Part shown: positions 42,601-53,943 of the stretch, piece after piece | How positions within the stretch are numbered: the first letter of the stretch is position 1 | How the letters are laid out: every line of letters begins with the position of its first letter | Source: Adiantum capillus-veneris | Lineage: Eukaryota; Streptophyta; Polypodiopsida; Polypodiales; Pteridaceae | DNA: 64,000 nt | Assembly (NCBI GenBank): GCA_014529385.2 | Contig: CM043969.1 | Span: forward strand, 16,985,446-17,049,445 | Reading direction: 5' to 3' | Made by a program: the position numbers and the translations under genes | The notes under the pieces: generated by a model | What the model was told of the DNA's origin: nothing | Database searches by the model: none | The model's input: only the letters and a program-made list of their open reading frames with translations

Positions 42601-44366
42601 TTGCTTTGCATAGCAACAATAATTTCCAAGTAAAAGGGGAAACATGAAAAAACAAGAAAAACTGGAATCGAACGTAACCCGTGGCCTAGAAATTTTAAAG
42701 GTAAACTTGTTTGAATCTGGCTCCTAACCAATTCTGCTACACGAGAGAGAGAGAGAGAGAGTTGTCGCGTGTTTCATATACAACCCCTGAAAAACCCTGC
42801 AAACATATGGAGAAATTTCCCAAGGCCGTCTGCTCATATCATACTCCAAACGTGGGAAGTTTCCATACAATATGCCGAAAGTGAAGCCGTGCTTCACATA
42901 AATACATCTGGCCTCATTGTCAATAAATGCTATTGTCGACAGATGTCATAGCAAAGAGAGTCGACCTTGTCGATCATTCACAAATAATGGACCTTGTCTA
43001 CTTGTACATCATATTGCAAAGCAGAAAAATACTTGCAAGGTATGAATGTGTACCTACTTAGCTTGATTAGGGTTGTCCTTGACTATATAAGACCATCTTA
43101 ATCGATTGAAGCTTTAATTAGAGATACTTTGTTGGTTCCTCAAATCGTCGCCCATGCTGAGCAAAGGTAGGCGAGAAGAAATGTGGATGACAAGTCATAG
43201 GCCTTGCCTAAACTTGTCGTACTATAGTTGGTACTCGTCCAAGACATAATAGTAGTACCATGGAATGATTATCCCATATAGTGGTAAATAGTCCCCAACT
43301 CAAGATGCTCATAGCATACGCCTAGCTGTGGGTAGGTATTATCCCCTGAGTACAAGAAAAGGAAGCCGTGCTTCTAACAATTCCATGGTAGTTGTGCACA
43401 TGCCATGCATGGGAAGAAATCTCAAAGGCCAACTCTGGAGTGTTGTACATAACACAACAGTTTTGTATGCAGTTAATGAGCCTTGCTCAACGATCAAAAC
43501 GTCACCGTGGAGACCAAGTGAGCCGTGATCCAACATAATCATTGACAACTGCATAAGGAGAACTGAGTTGAAAAAATGCAACAAATATTCATACCTTGTC
43601 TTGGAAGGCTTTAGACGAATATTATGCATGTCCTTATCGTCGCACTTGCTTAGACTCCAGTTGTGCATGACTATTAATGCCTCGAAAAATAAAAAAATAT
43701 GACCATAGAGAGGTCCATGATGCACAACGGAGGCAATCCGCGTCCCATAGGTACTGTCTCCGGCACCATGGCCGAGAGTAACATAAGTATCTGCACCTAG
43801 ATTGTCGGAGTTTCTGTGTGGTAGGCTTGGCATGCCGATTGATGCACAGGTAGCTGCTGAATACCCCTGCTTGTTGGCCTGAGTTTGCTTAATTTATCAA
43901 AACCAAACCCATGGCCATTGCGAGGTAGTCTGTCGTGGGGCACTGGCCTTAAGAGAGAAGGGTGCCCAAATTAGGGCACAAAAAAATATAATATGAAAAA
44001 GAAACTTAGAATTGCCTGGCTATGGTGTGCTGTTGCAGCCGATTGCGCGCAGAAGATAAAGAGATGACCATGGCATGCATTGCTCGGCTCAGAGCGCTCA
44101 TGAACCAATTTTTCTCCTCAGCCCGGCACGCATCTTTCGAGCCTGTCTCCTCGCCGATTTGTTGAGGTCAAAAAACTTCTCCCTCTCGACACAGGGGCCG
44201 TTTCCCACGGCCTCAACCTCTCCTGCTTGACCCTATTCTCCAAATTTGAGAGAGCTAGAGATTACAAGGGAGAGGGAGAAAGAGAGAGATCCATGCCTAG
44301 AGGGAGAGAAAGTTCCATGCCTTCTCCTCCTCCATGACTCCACACTTCCTCCTCCTCTCCACCTTA
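39603..44366 (-). other. Interior of the 153-bp-LTR element
   Basis: 4.8 kb with scattered frames of up to 164 codons (43339-43833, minus) that match no domain I recognise. Codons look random and no zinc knuckle, DSG/DTG or YxDD box is seen in any frame I checked. A tRNA-like stretch at about 42.66-42.74 kb is listed separately. Confidence 0.5.
42655..42745 (-). other. tRNA-like sequence, possible SINE head or tRNA pseudogene
   Basis: The minus strand carries TAGCAGAATTGG (42728-42739), close to the polymerase III A box. 53 bases on it has GTTCGATTCC (42664-42673), close to the B box, inside GGGTTACGTTCGATTCCAGT. The A-B distance is longer than in most tRNAs but usual in SINEs. I could not fold a full acceptor stem. 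A short GA tract (42743-42761) sits just outside its 5' side. Confidence 0.4.
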
Positions 44367-44377
44367 CTCTGATACCA
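44367..44377 (-). other. Primer-binding site (tRNA-iMet) of the 153-bp-LTR element
   Basis: TGGTATCAGAG on the minus strand lies one base after the LTR end. Confidence 0.8.
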
Positions 44378-44378
44378 A

Positions 44379-44531
44379 TGTGAGACGGCAAGGTAGACAG
44401 ACATGCGAATAACCTCCCAACCATCCTATATATAGGCCCTTGGCCCTCTTCCATATATAGACCCATTTACTGCATGTGTGTTTAGCACATTGCCAGGGCC
44501 GTGCCCGCCTAGTCCTACCCTTGGCATGACA
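44379..44531 (-). repeat. Right (5') 153-bp LTR
   Basis: TGTGAGACGG to GGCATGACA on the plus strand. It would hold the promoter for minus-strand transcription. Confidence 0.9.
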
Positions 44532-44911
44532 CTAAGGCTATTTGAACCTCAATGCCTCTGGTCCCAACTCTATGCTCCTTGAACTCCTGTTGCTACTTCT
44601 TCTTCCTCTACATGGGATAAAATCATGCGCATGTTTCAATAGCAAACAAAAATTTCATTTGTAGATATATGTGCAACATGGAATCAACACTTAGCGTAGA
44701 AAAATAAACCGGTCTAGTAGCACATGTAATTATCCGCAAGTGAATACAGCTCTTGCGGACAAGAGAGCTGGTCCTCACTGACGAGGAGGGAGCCTGGTAT
44801 GTAGCTAAGGTTGTCCAACCTCAATCCTCCTCCGCTTGCGTCGTCAAGAATGAGCAGCTTTTTTTTGATAACGGCTTCTCGTTGCAGGAGCTGGTCTTGC
44901 TCATCATGCAA

Positions 44912-45320
44912 CTTGTTTCGCCTATAACAATGTCATGTAGCTTGTTTCACCTATAACAAGGAAGGTCCTTTGTGAACCTATCGAAACCAGTCTGCACTGA
45001 CGCGGACTGGTTTAAGCAGGTTCAGCTCACGATGTAGAAACTTCTTATGCGACGCTATACAAAGCAGTTTTTGTAAAATTTTTTGAAAAAATAAGCTCGA
45101 GCTAGCTATAGAAATCTAAATAATCTCCAACTCTTGTTTCGCCTATAATGAGGAAGGGGACTTTGAAGCCCGGTTGAACTTCTTGAAACCAGTTCGCGTC
45201 GGCGCGTTCAACACGATGTAGAATGTTCTGAATCGGTGTATACAAAGAAGTTTTTTGTTTTGTTTTGTTTTTTTAAAATCAGCTCGAGCTAGCTATAGAA
45301 AGCTAAATAATCTCCAGCTG
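44912..45320. repeat. Tandem repeat, ~190-bp unit, two copies plus a scrap
   Basis: Units 44941-45131 and 45132-45320 both start CTTGTTTC-CCTATAA and end CTAAATAATCTCCA. They share AGCTCGAGCTAGCTATAGAA. A 29-bp piece of a third copy precedes them (44912-44940). The GTTTT run in the second copy accounts for part of the length difference. Confidence 0.88.
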
Positions 45321-45820
45321 GGTACCCCTACTAGCTCGTCGTTTATTATATTTGTTTCACCACTAGATTTGTCGGAATCCCATCCCTCCCTTAAGTGGAA
45401 GCCACTCCGTCACTCTATACAAGCGTTACAATAGATTCGAATTCATACCTTCAACTTGTGTAACCATTTCAACACTCTCGTAACCACGTGTTCCAACACA
45501 TTGAGCTCTGAGAATTAGTGATACATAAAGTTCAACAAAAGAGATCTACGAGCTCAACTACAAAGTGCATGGCTACGTCATAAGCATTGCACCCCTCCTC
45601 GTGGGTGGCCCGTGACCTCTAGAGTTTGTGTACCCTTGCTGCTCTTTTGCTACTTAGTGCAACATCTCAAACTTGACTTGCCGTATCTCACTGGATTCAC
45701 ATTTTTTTCCCAATAAACTCCAGCTTTAACTTAAGAATACATTATGTAGCACACAATTGTATTCCTCTTAAAAAACTAGGGTTTGGACTTAACTAGTCAG
45801 AACTGGTTGACCATAGTCCC

Positions 45821-46004
45821 ACACCTAGTTTTGAGCATTGTGAGCATCATGTAACTACAAAAACAAACACCAAGCTTCTTGACCACATCCTAAGGCTCTC
45901 TACCCCAAAAAAAAGTCCCTACACCTAGTTTTGAGCATTGTGAGGTCATATAATTACAAGAAAAATCACCAAGCTTCTTGACCACATCCTAAAGCTCTCT
46001 ACCT
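45821..46004. repeat. Tandem duplication, 100-bp period
   Basis: ACACCTAGTTTTGAGCATTG starts at 45821 and 45921. Both copies run on through CACCAAGCTTCTTGACCACA to GCTCTCTACC. Confidence 0.88.
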
Positions 46005-46260
46005 CAAAGAATAGGGCTACATATTTGGAATGATATGAGTCATTAATGAATCGGGATAACTTAAGTACAATTGCATAGTGGATTGCATGCAAAATAATAA
46101 AAAATTGGTGGCTTCTTGTGGATCTTCACTAACCTCTTCAACCCTTTATCTCCTCTTTGCCTAATACTTCAATCCCTTGTTGCTACTCCACATCTTTTCA
46201 CACTTATTATGTCTCTTTACCCTTATCACATTTAAAAGTGTCTCTAATTCGCAAATAACT

Positions 46261-46572
46261 TTATTGAGAGACTCGCTCAATTTTCTCATCGCTCCAAAAA
46301 CTCACTCGCCATCTTGTAAGACTCAAATGAGCATGCTTAGCTATAGACAAAACAACTCTAGTAGCAACAATCCTACCACCAAAACCTACAACATCCTGAA
46401 CATCACATGTATCCACAGAACTAGGACGTACAGCTATGCCCTGCACAACATTCCAAATTCCCTTTGACACAAGAACATGTTGCATCATGTAAGCCCACAT
46501 TGGGTAATTGTCCCCATCCAATTTATCCTCAGCAACAAACATCTTGAACACATCCGTGTTGTTGTTAGCCAT
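46261..46572 (-). pseudogene. Copia-2 relative: gag N-terminal domain
   Basis: It starts at an ATG (46570-46572) with MANNNTDVFKMFVAEDKLDG and continues DNYPMWAYMMQHVLVSKGIW, the N-terminal domain of copia gag. Similarity is lost after about residue 60. It follows a Copia-2-type LTR and leader on the same strand. It probably belongs with the gag, protease and integrase pieces at 34.8-36.2 kb, now about 10 kb away. Confidence 0.75.
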
Positions 46573-46920
46573 GGCGACTGCCTGCACATGATGTGAAAAG
46601 TGTCCAAAAAGAGGAGAAACGAAGCGAGACCAACACATGTTATGTTGCACAACCCGTAGAAGACTGTAAGGGACATGTTATGCAAAAAAAGACGCTGACA
46701 AAAATTTTGCACAAAAGGACAAAATTGCATGCGTAGTACTGCATGTAGTGGAAACAGAGGTCGAAATGAGCCCGAATCAAAATTCCAAGCAGACAAAGCT
46801 CTACGAGTCTACCCAACGTAATTTTCAACCAGTTGACGCTCACCAAAGCTCATCCAAATCGGAGAAAGTGAGCAAGCGTGTGTTGGCAATGCTGGCGACT
46901 ATGCCCCGGGAGGACGCAAC
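46573..46920 (-). other. Leader of the minus-strand Copia-2 relative
   Basis: Non-coding stretch between the proposed primer-binding site and the gag start. No frame or motif was recognised. Confidence 0.5.
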
Positions 46921-46936
46921 CTACTCTGAAACAAAT
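46921..46936 (-). other. Degenerate primer-binding site
   Basis: The minus strand reads ATTTGTTTCAGAGTAG directly after the LTR. It keeps TCAGAG of the tRNA-iMet site but has lost the rest. Confidence 0.4.
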
Positions 46937-47166
46937 TGTTGAAAATAGGGTTGCAAGGAAACACACACAGCTTGGAGAAGATGAAGAAGCTCAATGCACT
47001 CGATAGTGAGTAGTATTACTTAGTGTTCATTGGAAAGATAAGTTAGCCCTAGAGTGATGGGCGTCAATACAATGCACGAGGGAAAAAACCTCCTAGTGAG
47101 GGAAAAAATATCCCGACTATCCTAAGGTGTGGTCACACACATCACATCCACATGTGTATGAGAACA
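46937..47166 (-). repeat. Copia-2-type LTR, 5' LTR of the minus-strand copy
   Basis: The minus strand runs TGTTCTCATACACATGTGG to CCCTATTTTCAACA. It aligns along its length with 17543-17769 in inverted orientation. Confidence 0.82.
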
Positions 47167-49860
47167 TCCCCAAGGCTAACAAGGGAGATAGACTCACCAC
47201 TTAGAGTGTAGAGAGAGGACACATGCTATCTCAATTCCCTTTTCCTATTGACCTCCTTCCCTAGTTCTAGAAGGGTGAGGATTTTTTGAAAATGCTCGCC
47301 TTTAAAATAATAGAAAAAGCAATACTCAAACAGTGAGTGATGAAATTAAACGCCAAAAAGAATTACATGCATTGCTCTACTCATACCGACTCTACAAAAG
47401 TTCACAAAGTATCCATAAACCCGGGCTTTTTTACAAGGAAATCGGAAACCCATACAACATAACAACATAAAGGGGAGTAGACTTGCAGGTTGCCCACCCC
47501 TAGCCCCCTCCCACAGGGTCAGGAGTGCCCTAATTGGACAGCAAACAATTACATAAGGATAGACTAAGAACCACCTTTGGCATCACACATTTGGGAGCAG
47601 ATGACCGACACCCTCCAGATCTGGAGACAAACAACAAACAAATCGGGGACCAGCTGGATCCATTTCTCAAGACCACCCAAGAGCCAATAGTGAAGACACT
47701 ACATGTTCGCACAAATACGACAACACCTGCCACATGCTTTAACATTCCCCTACACACATCTCTACATGAGCACCTTTTTGTATTTAGAGAGAGCAGGTAG
47801 GGCGCTCTCCACCATGTCGAAAAAAATTGAGGTGATGGCATGAATGCGATGAAGCAAAAGGGAGAGGATAGATGGGAGCCCCCACCAGGGGGTGACTCTT
47901 GCCCCCCACGTTGCAGCTCCACAACGCCTAGCCCACCTCGTCATGCATGCCCATAACCTTCCTTGAACATCCTCCTATGAGTCTCCCTGCTCACAAAGCA
48001 AAAACTCAAGCCGGAAATTCTAGGCGCTCACAACCCAAGTTATGATGGTGGACATTCTTGTGAGTGTACCAAGTATTTTTTTTAAAAAAAGTGCTCAGTT
48101 GAGCTTGAATTGCTTTTAAACCCAGAAAGTTACAAAGAGCCCTCGCATATCTTTTGCACATGTATCGAAAAGGTTCGTCTTTTTTTTCTTTGGTTGCAAA
48201 ACCCACATTTGTGGGTCGGTAGAAAAGGTTCATTGTCACACATTACAATGGAGTTTTTTGAGTTAGTTGAAAGAAAAATGTTACATGTTGACTTGACAGC
48301 GTGAGGATGTGTGCATGAGCAAGCTTTGTTATATCTTACACAATAATTTCTTTCAATGCTTCGTTGAATTATTCATAGATTTGATTTGGATCCATAAGGT
48401 ACCCCACTTTATTCCATGCTCGTTGGTGGCTAAGGACCTAAGGTGTCAAATCATGCAACCCACGTCTCCAACGTTCCTCGTTTTTAGAAAATTATTAGTT
48501 CTCAAATCAAAGCTACCCCTGGACCAATCATACCAAGGAGGCTCATTTTCGCTTGAAACAAACCATCAAAGCATGCCTCCTTCGCTTTCGACCCTAGTCA
48601 TCAGTTTGTTGAAATATCCCGGTCATTATTTCTTTCGAACTCAGGGTAAATTTTAAGCATTTTAGTTAGTAGGTGGTGCAAATATTTTCTGAGATGTTTT
48701 ATTAAAGGGAATCTGTAGAGATGCTGAATTTGCTTGGAAGTGAAAGAGGACTTCTAAAAGAGGGGAGTGGCACGTGGACAAGGGAGACAGAGAGGAATAG
48801 AGGAGGACATTATTTCTCTCTATTTGATCATAGGTAGTGGACAAACGATCCTGTCAAACGGGCACCCGATTTGAGGGGGGGGGGGGGAAGACAACCGTGG
48901 GTTATGTTGCTTTGTTGCAGGTCGGGCTACACACCCATTTGGAGGTGCAAGTAAAGAGAAAACGGGCTTGGAGCAAACTCAAAGGAGTTACAATGCAAGA
49001 GCTATGGGGAATTTGGAGCACAATCTCTCGTTTGTGTGTAGGGTCTAAGAGTACAGACAGGTGAGCGTGATGGTAATAGATAGAGCAACAAGGTAGGAGG
49101 ATGTGTGTGGTGATTGTAAACACCCTTGGGAGGTAGAGTTAGAGCTGGGCACTAAACCGAGGGAAAGGGGTGGCCCATTGTTGAGAGAACGAAGAGCTGC
49201 AACTACAATAGGGCAAAGATGCAACGGGTATGCGTGTCTGCATGGAAATGGGCAAGGAAGGGGAGCTTACGGTTGTGCAATTAGTGTTGGAGGAAATCTT
49301 GGGATCTAATAAATAAGTTCTAGCGAATGGGAGGAGACGCCTTGGAGGAAATAAAAAAGGGGATGACGCATGGACAAGACAGACAGAGGGATGTGGCATA
49401 TGTCAAGGTGAATGTGCAGAGAGAGATTTTTTTTTGCATTGCAGCTATGTTATTGGGTCTTCACATTTCTACAGATGAGATGGTTGCATTGCTTACAGTT
49501 GCTAGAGGCCAAAATGTGGAGGAGCATAGCAAGCATGCATGGTTCTATCTTGCAGAGGGCACATAGGCACAAAGGAGTGCTTTGAGCTTAGCTTGCGAGG
49601 CTAAGAGTCAACAAGTTCAGGCTATCTGTGTGCTAATGATTCAAAGGAGGAAGCATTATTCATTGTGTGGTTGATGGCATGATGAGTGGAAAATTAATAG
49701 ATGAATCCACGGAAGAAACAATGTCTGTTGGAAAAATCAAAGGAGGGGGTGCAAAGCTATAGGGGGATCCGCCTTGCACCAAATAGGGGCAAGAAGAGAC
49801 AAATGGTGTGTCTCAATGTGAATCCGAAGAGAAGAGGGAGAGTTGCCATTTGCAAAGATG
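47167..49860. other. No recognised gene
   Basis: Several frames of 60-130 codons exist on both strands, but none shows a domain, compositional bias or a partner elsewhere in the window. A poly-G run lies at 48877-48888. Similar words (GTGGACAAG-GAGACAGAGAG near 48774; ATGGACAAGACAGACAGAGG near 49369) hint at an old duplication. Confidence 0.35.

Positions 49861-49955
<95 letters not shown>
49861..49955 (+). repeat. (CA)5(GA)42 microsatellite
   Basis: A short CA run passes into an 85-bp GA run at 49871-49955. Confidence 0.95.
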
Positions 49956-49959
<4 letters not shown>

Positions 49960-50339
49960 GCAAGGGGGAGGTTGTGTAGGCCTATGCAGTGGGCATCACG
50001 GTGACAACCCGGTGACAACAACAAAGGTCTTTCATTTTGCTTTGGAATGACAGATTCCTTGGGTATCTTGAGAACTAATTAATGGGTTTTTTTTTCCATA
50101 CTTACAATTGTGAGTTGAGAGAGTTTAGATTCTCTTGAAAAGAATACAATTTCCTTCAAGCACTACATGTGCCTTGAGGGGGCTAGGGTTCCAACAAAGA
50201 CTTGTACACGGAGAAGAGAATACCAAACTAGAGATGATACTCCTACCCTCTTGAGTGTTCTAAGCAGCTCAATGCATGCATCCATCCTTCATCTTTGTCA
50301 ATTGCCCTCTTCTTGCTCCTACAATAGTATGCAGCTCAG

Positions 50340-51080
50340 TGCTCAGACACACAATATCAAAATGAGCTACATCCAGTTTAACCTCAAAAACTCAAAGTTT
50401 CCTCGACTTCCAGACCTGGTCCAGGTAACAAAATGTGGTAATTTGTGTGCACACCAAAACGGCCTAGCTTTGGATATCACGCACTTCCAAGATCAGGTCA
50501 TCCGTAAAGAAGATGATCTTCCAAGTCCTTCGTACCCATTTGCAGACCCTAGAGGCTAGTCCTCGCAAAGTAGGGCACTTGTGGAACAGATGAAGAGAGT
50601 CTTTTGAGGCTGACTTGTAGCCAAAGCAAGTGTCAGAGTTGATACCTCTAGCGATCACCTTAAACCCAGTAGGCAAGGTGCCCCAGAGCACCTTCCAGAT
50701 GAATACCTTTATGTATTCATGCCCTTTAATCTCCTAGATGGTAGTAACACTCTTTTGCCAGTGTTCTTCTGACCAGTTTTTCTTCCAGATTTTGTTGAGT
50801 GGGCAAACCAATCCGCTTTGTACAGTAGCACATTATAGGTACTCTGGGACTTGGGAAGGGAGAACACTTTGTCTTTCGGCCAATGCTAGGCTCTCCAGTC
50901 TATTTCTGATCCACAGATAGGTGGAAATGAGGATGTCAGCACTTCCAAGAGTCTACTAATCAGAAGCCTTTCATATATCCCCAAATTATGTTGCAACACC
51001 ATGAGCTCCACATCCTTCCAGCAAAGGCTTCTGTCATCCCAAAGATGAGAAAATTTAGAAATTCCTTTATTGTTCACCAG
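50340..51080 (-). pseudogene. LINE-2 fragment: linker and C-terminal zinc finger
   Basis: Minus-strand frames read NNKGISKFSHLWDDRSLCWK at the upstream end. The downstream end reads VLWGTLPTGFKVIARGINSD and CFGYKSASKDSLHLFHKCP, the zinc-finger domain that follows the reverse transcriptase in many plant LINEs; the second Cys of the finger reads Tyr. KSARKTGQK/NTGKR-like sequence joins them through frameshifts. The polymerase itself is absent. It is a family distinct from LINE-1, whose finger has a different layout. Confidence 0.72.
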
Positions 51081-51962
51081 CCATGCAACTAATTAATTGG
51101 TTCTTAAGAGTAGACCAAATATGTCTAGTACAATTTGAAGCACTGGTTTAAGTGGAATCATACCGAGATGCTATTTCGATAGGAACAAAAGAAAAAGCTT
51201 AGTGTTTCAAGCTATCATTTCTTGGGGCAGTTGACACAAAAGATTTTGAGGAGGGGGGATAACACGTGGAGGAGAGAGAGTGAGGGGGAGAGAGAAAGAG
51301 ATGATGAGTGTCATCACGATCATGGAGATGCACATATTTTTTGTGTGATTGATCATGTCGACTCGAAAGAATTTGCTTGCAAGGCATGAGCCGTGGATAT
51401 TTAGTACATAGGGAGAGACGAATAGCTGACAAGCTCTTGTGCAAGGCAAATGAAGAATCTCTCTCTCTTTGCGTTATTTGTAGGGGGCTCTTCCAGATGA
51501 TGTTGAGAAGGGGAGGATGTGGGTGGCGCAGCAGGGGGCGACATGATGAGGGGATTGGATTGGCATGCCATAGCATGCTGGAGGCTGCAAGGGCACAAAG
51601 CCAAGCGTAAGCAGCACGATGCAAGCTTGCACAACAGGCATGAGTTGAGACGCAAGCGAGGTGTGACTGCGCGTGGTAGATGGGGTGATGGAATGGCAGG
51701 CGTCAGATGCAGGGGAACGCCAAGAAAGTGTTTCCTTTTTGGAATCTTCATGAGATTCCATCTAATTTGGCTGGAATAGAGCCAATTATAAAGCTTGGTA
51801 TATACAAGGTTAAACAAGTGATAAAATCACAAGGCCTGCCCTTGAGAAGATTGCACCAAAAAAAGTGGAACAATAAAATAATTTTTTGAGCTAGTTCATT
51901 TTGAAATTCTGGAAACTTGAGGCTTTAACGCTCCTTTCTCTTCCCTCTCTCTCTACCTTTTC
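51081..51962. other. No recognised gene
   Basis: Overlapping frames on both strands, none with a known domain. CT-rich just before the Gypsy-C LTR (51940-51962). Confidence 0.35.
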
Positions 51963-53517
51963 TGTCATAAAATGTAATATCTAACCAACCCAAATGATTT
52001 TCTCATATTAAACTGACAATTTAATATGGGATAATAAACGGGAAAAGGGTTAGAATATGACATGTGCTTACGGATCTATCTCAACACGGAGCCAATGGTA
52101 AAGGGGTCCAAATGAGAGATGACCTGTGAAAGAGCAAGGCTAACTAATGGAGCTTAAAAGACCTTAGGGTTAGCTTCATTAAAGACCTCCAATAGTTAGT
52201 GTTAAAAGTCCTTTGTCCTTAGGCAAGCTATGAGCTTGAGATGGGAACCCGACCTAAGTTTGAGGTGCTTGTCGTGCTTGCTGACTAAGGTGCTTGAGGT
52301 GCTTGTCCTGCTTGATGACTAAGGTGCTTGTCATGCTTAATGAGGAAGGTGCTTGAGAAGCTTCCTAGACATGGGGGGTAAAGGTGCTTGAGTCAAAAAG
52401 AGACCCTACAAAGGAGGGGAAAGCCCCAAAAATAGGGGAATCTTTGATTTAACCTTCCACTCACCCAAAGGGCACCCCCTTTTCTCAAGGGGCACATGGA
52501 CACAGGTTAGACTCTCCCTATGCTTAGCCACATGGTGTTATTGAATGCTATTGGCTCGGCTAAACAGGGGTCCAATGAGCTTCTAGTTCCATTCAACAAA
52601 TATCTAGATATTTATAGGCTCTCTCTCTCTTCTCTCTCTATCTCTCTCTCTCTCTCAAAGGGATAAGAAGGACACTTGTCCAAAGACTACCCATGTGCTT
52701 GAAATGCATGTTGCATGTGATTGGCTAGGGGGAGAGGGTCAAATGAGCTTGAGGCATGAGCAAAAAGTAGAACTCACCCAAAGAAAGCAAGGGGTGTGCT
52801 GGGAGGTATTGACCTCTCACACCTCATTTTTTTCAAGTATTCTCACTTGGTGAAAGTAGAGGAACTCCACCTCCTTCTCCAAGCTTGTGAGAAGTGAGAG
52901 CCTTCACCAACACTCTTGGCTATGGAATGCAAATCCAACCAAGAGCCATGATTCAATGCTTAAGCTTGCCATCTTCTCCATCTTCATTACTATGCTATTA
53001 TGTATGCTAGCAAGAAGAGTGATGATAAGTGAGGAACTATTTCTTGCTCCTATGGAATGTTTCTTCTTCCTCTTCCCTACCCTCATTCCCTACTAGCTCT
53101 CTCCACCTTCAAAGGTATTTGAGGCCTTGGGACTGAGGATTGGGATAGTTAATGCTTTCTACAAAGTTTATGTTATGCTTGTGATGCATGAAGCTTTCCA
53201 TCTTCATTGCATCACTTAGGTCACAAGGAACACAAAGATTGTATTGTACAAAGTCTCTCTTGATGGGAGAAACCATAATACAAATGCCTATTGAAGGGAG
53301 GACCAGCTCCATATGAATCCGGTCCTCAACTATTGTCATGTTTTCTAAACTCTCTCTCTTTCAAAAGCATTGTTCATGCCAAGTTAACTAAGTACCATGT
53401 TTATGTTGCTACCATCAATTAAGCTCACTCGGTATGCTCACAAAGTAACCTCACAAAAGTGCTTTATCTAATTCCTAATTCCTCTACTCTCAAAGTTTAT
53501 AGGCCAGTTCCATTACA
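51963..53517 (+). repeat. Gypsy-C 5' LTR (1.55 kb)
   Basis: It runs from TGTCATAAAATGTAATATC to CAGTTCCATTACA, confirmed by alignment with the solo LTR. It contains a cluster of GGTGCTTG words and a CT-rich block at about 52620-52655. Confidence 0.87.
52255..52365 (+). repeat. Imperfect minisatellite of GGTGCTTG units in the LTR
   Basis: GAGGTGCTTGTC-TGCTTG and TGACTAAGGTGCTTG recur about four times over 110 bp, with a unit of about 25-30 bp. The solo LTR has no such expansion. Confidence 0.7.
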
Positions 53518-53518
53518 T

Positions 53519-53530
53519 TGGTATCAGAGC
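53519..53530 (+). other. Gypsy-C primer-binding site (tRNA-iMet)
   Basis: TGGTATCAGAGC starts one base after the LTR end. Confidence 0.88.
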
Positions 53531-53943
53531 ATTTGGTTTTTATTTTCTTGCTTAAGAAGAGAGGTCCTTAAGTAGCCTATTAATGGTTGATTAGGGTAAG
53601 TGGGATTGGGATCTATTATCGGTTTTGTTGAGCCCACTATGTGGGATATAATGGACACCTCGGGAGCTTTGGTCTTAATAATGGAGTCTTTTTCGACTTG
53701 CCTACGACTTTACCATTATTGAGCCATAAGAAGTCTGAAAGGAGCTATCCCTCGGCAACTCTGCTATGTTAGACCCACTCCACTACTCTCTATAATTGAC
53801 CAATTTGAGCTGTGGGTGTAGATAATTAAATGCCTATTTTCAAAGGCTAAGTAGAGTAGCAACTAAGGTTTTGAATTGCCAAAGAATACACTAAGTAAAC
53901 ACATAAGTTTAATCCACATGCCGACAATAACCAAGAGAGTAGA
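53531..53943 (+). other. Gypsy-C leader
   Basis: Non-coding stretch between primer-binding site and gag start. No repeats or open frame were recognised. Confidence 0.6.

Larger units (their letters stand above)
39435..44531 (-). mobile_element. LTR element with 153-bp LTRs and no recognisable pol
   Basis: Direct repeats of 153 bp at 39435-39587 and 44379-44531 are flanked by the same pentamer CTAAG (39430-39434 and 44532-44536). A tRNA-iMet-type primer-binding site lies inside the right LTR (44367-44377, minus strand) and a purine tract beside the left one (39591-39602), so the element reads on the minus strand. The 4.8-kb interior holds no gag, protease, polymerase or integrase that I can recognise, as in large non-autonomous derivatives. 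Near its 3' end the minus frame reads TTTCVFKDKNASPRGE, which resembles the last residues of some Ty3 polyproteins. Confidence 0.88.
44532..46260. other. No gene; two tandem duplications
   Basis: Apart from the repeats at 44912-45320 and 45821-46004, no coding or RNA signal was recognised. The CTAAG target copy is at 44532-44536. Confidence 0.4.

Noticed and set aside
48006..49566. Host protein-coding exons among several 60-115 codon frames
   Set aside because: No domain, codon bias, splice pattern or repeat partner; frames on both strands overlap equally.
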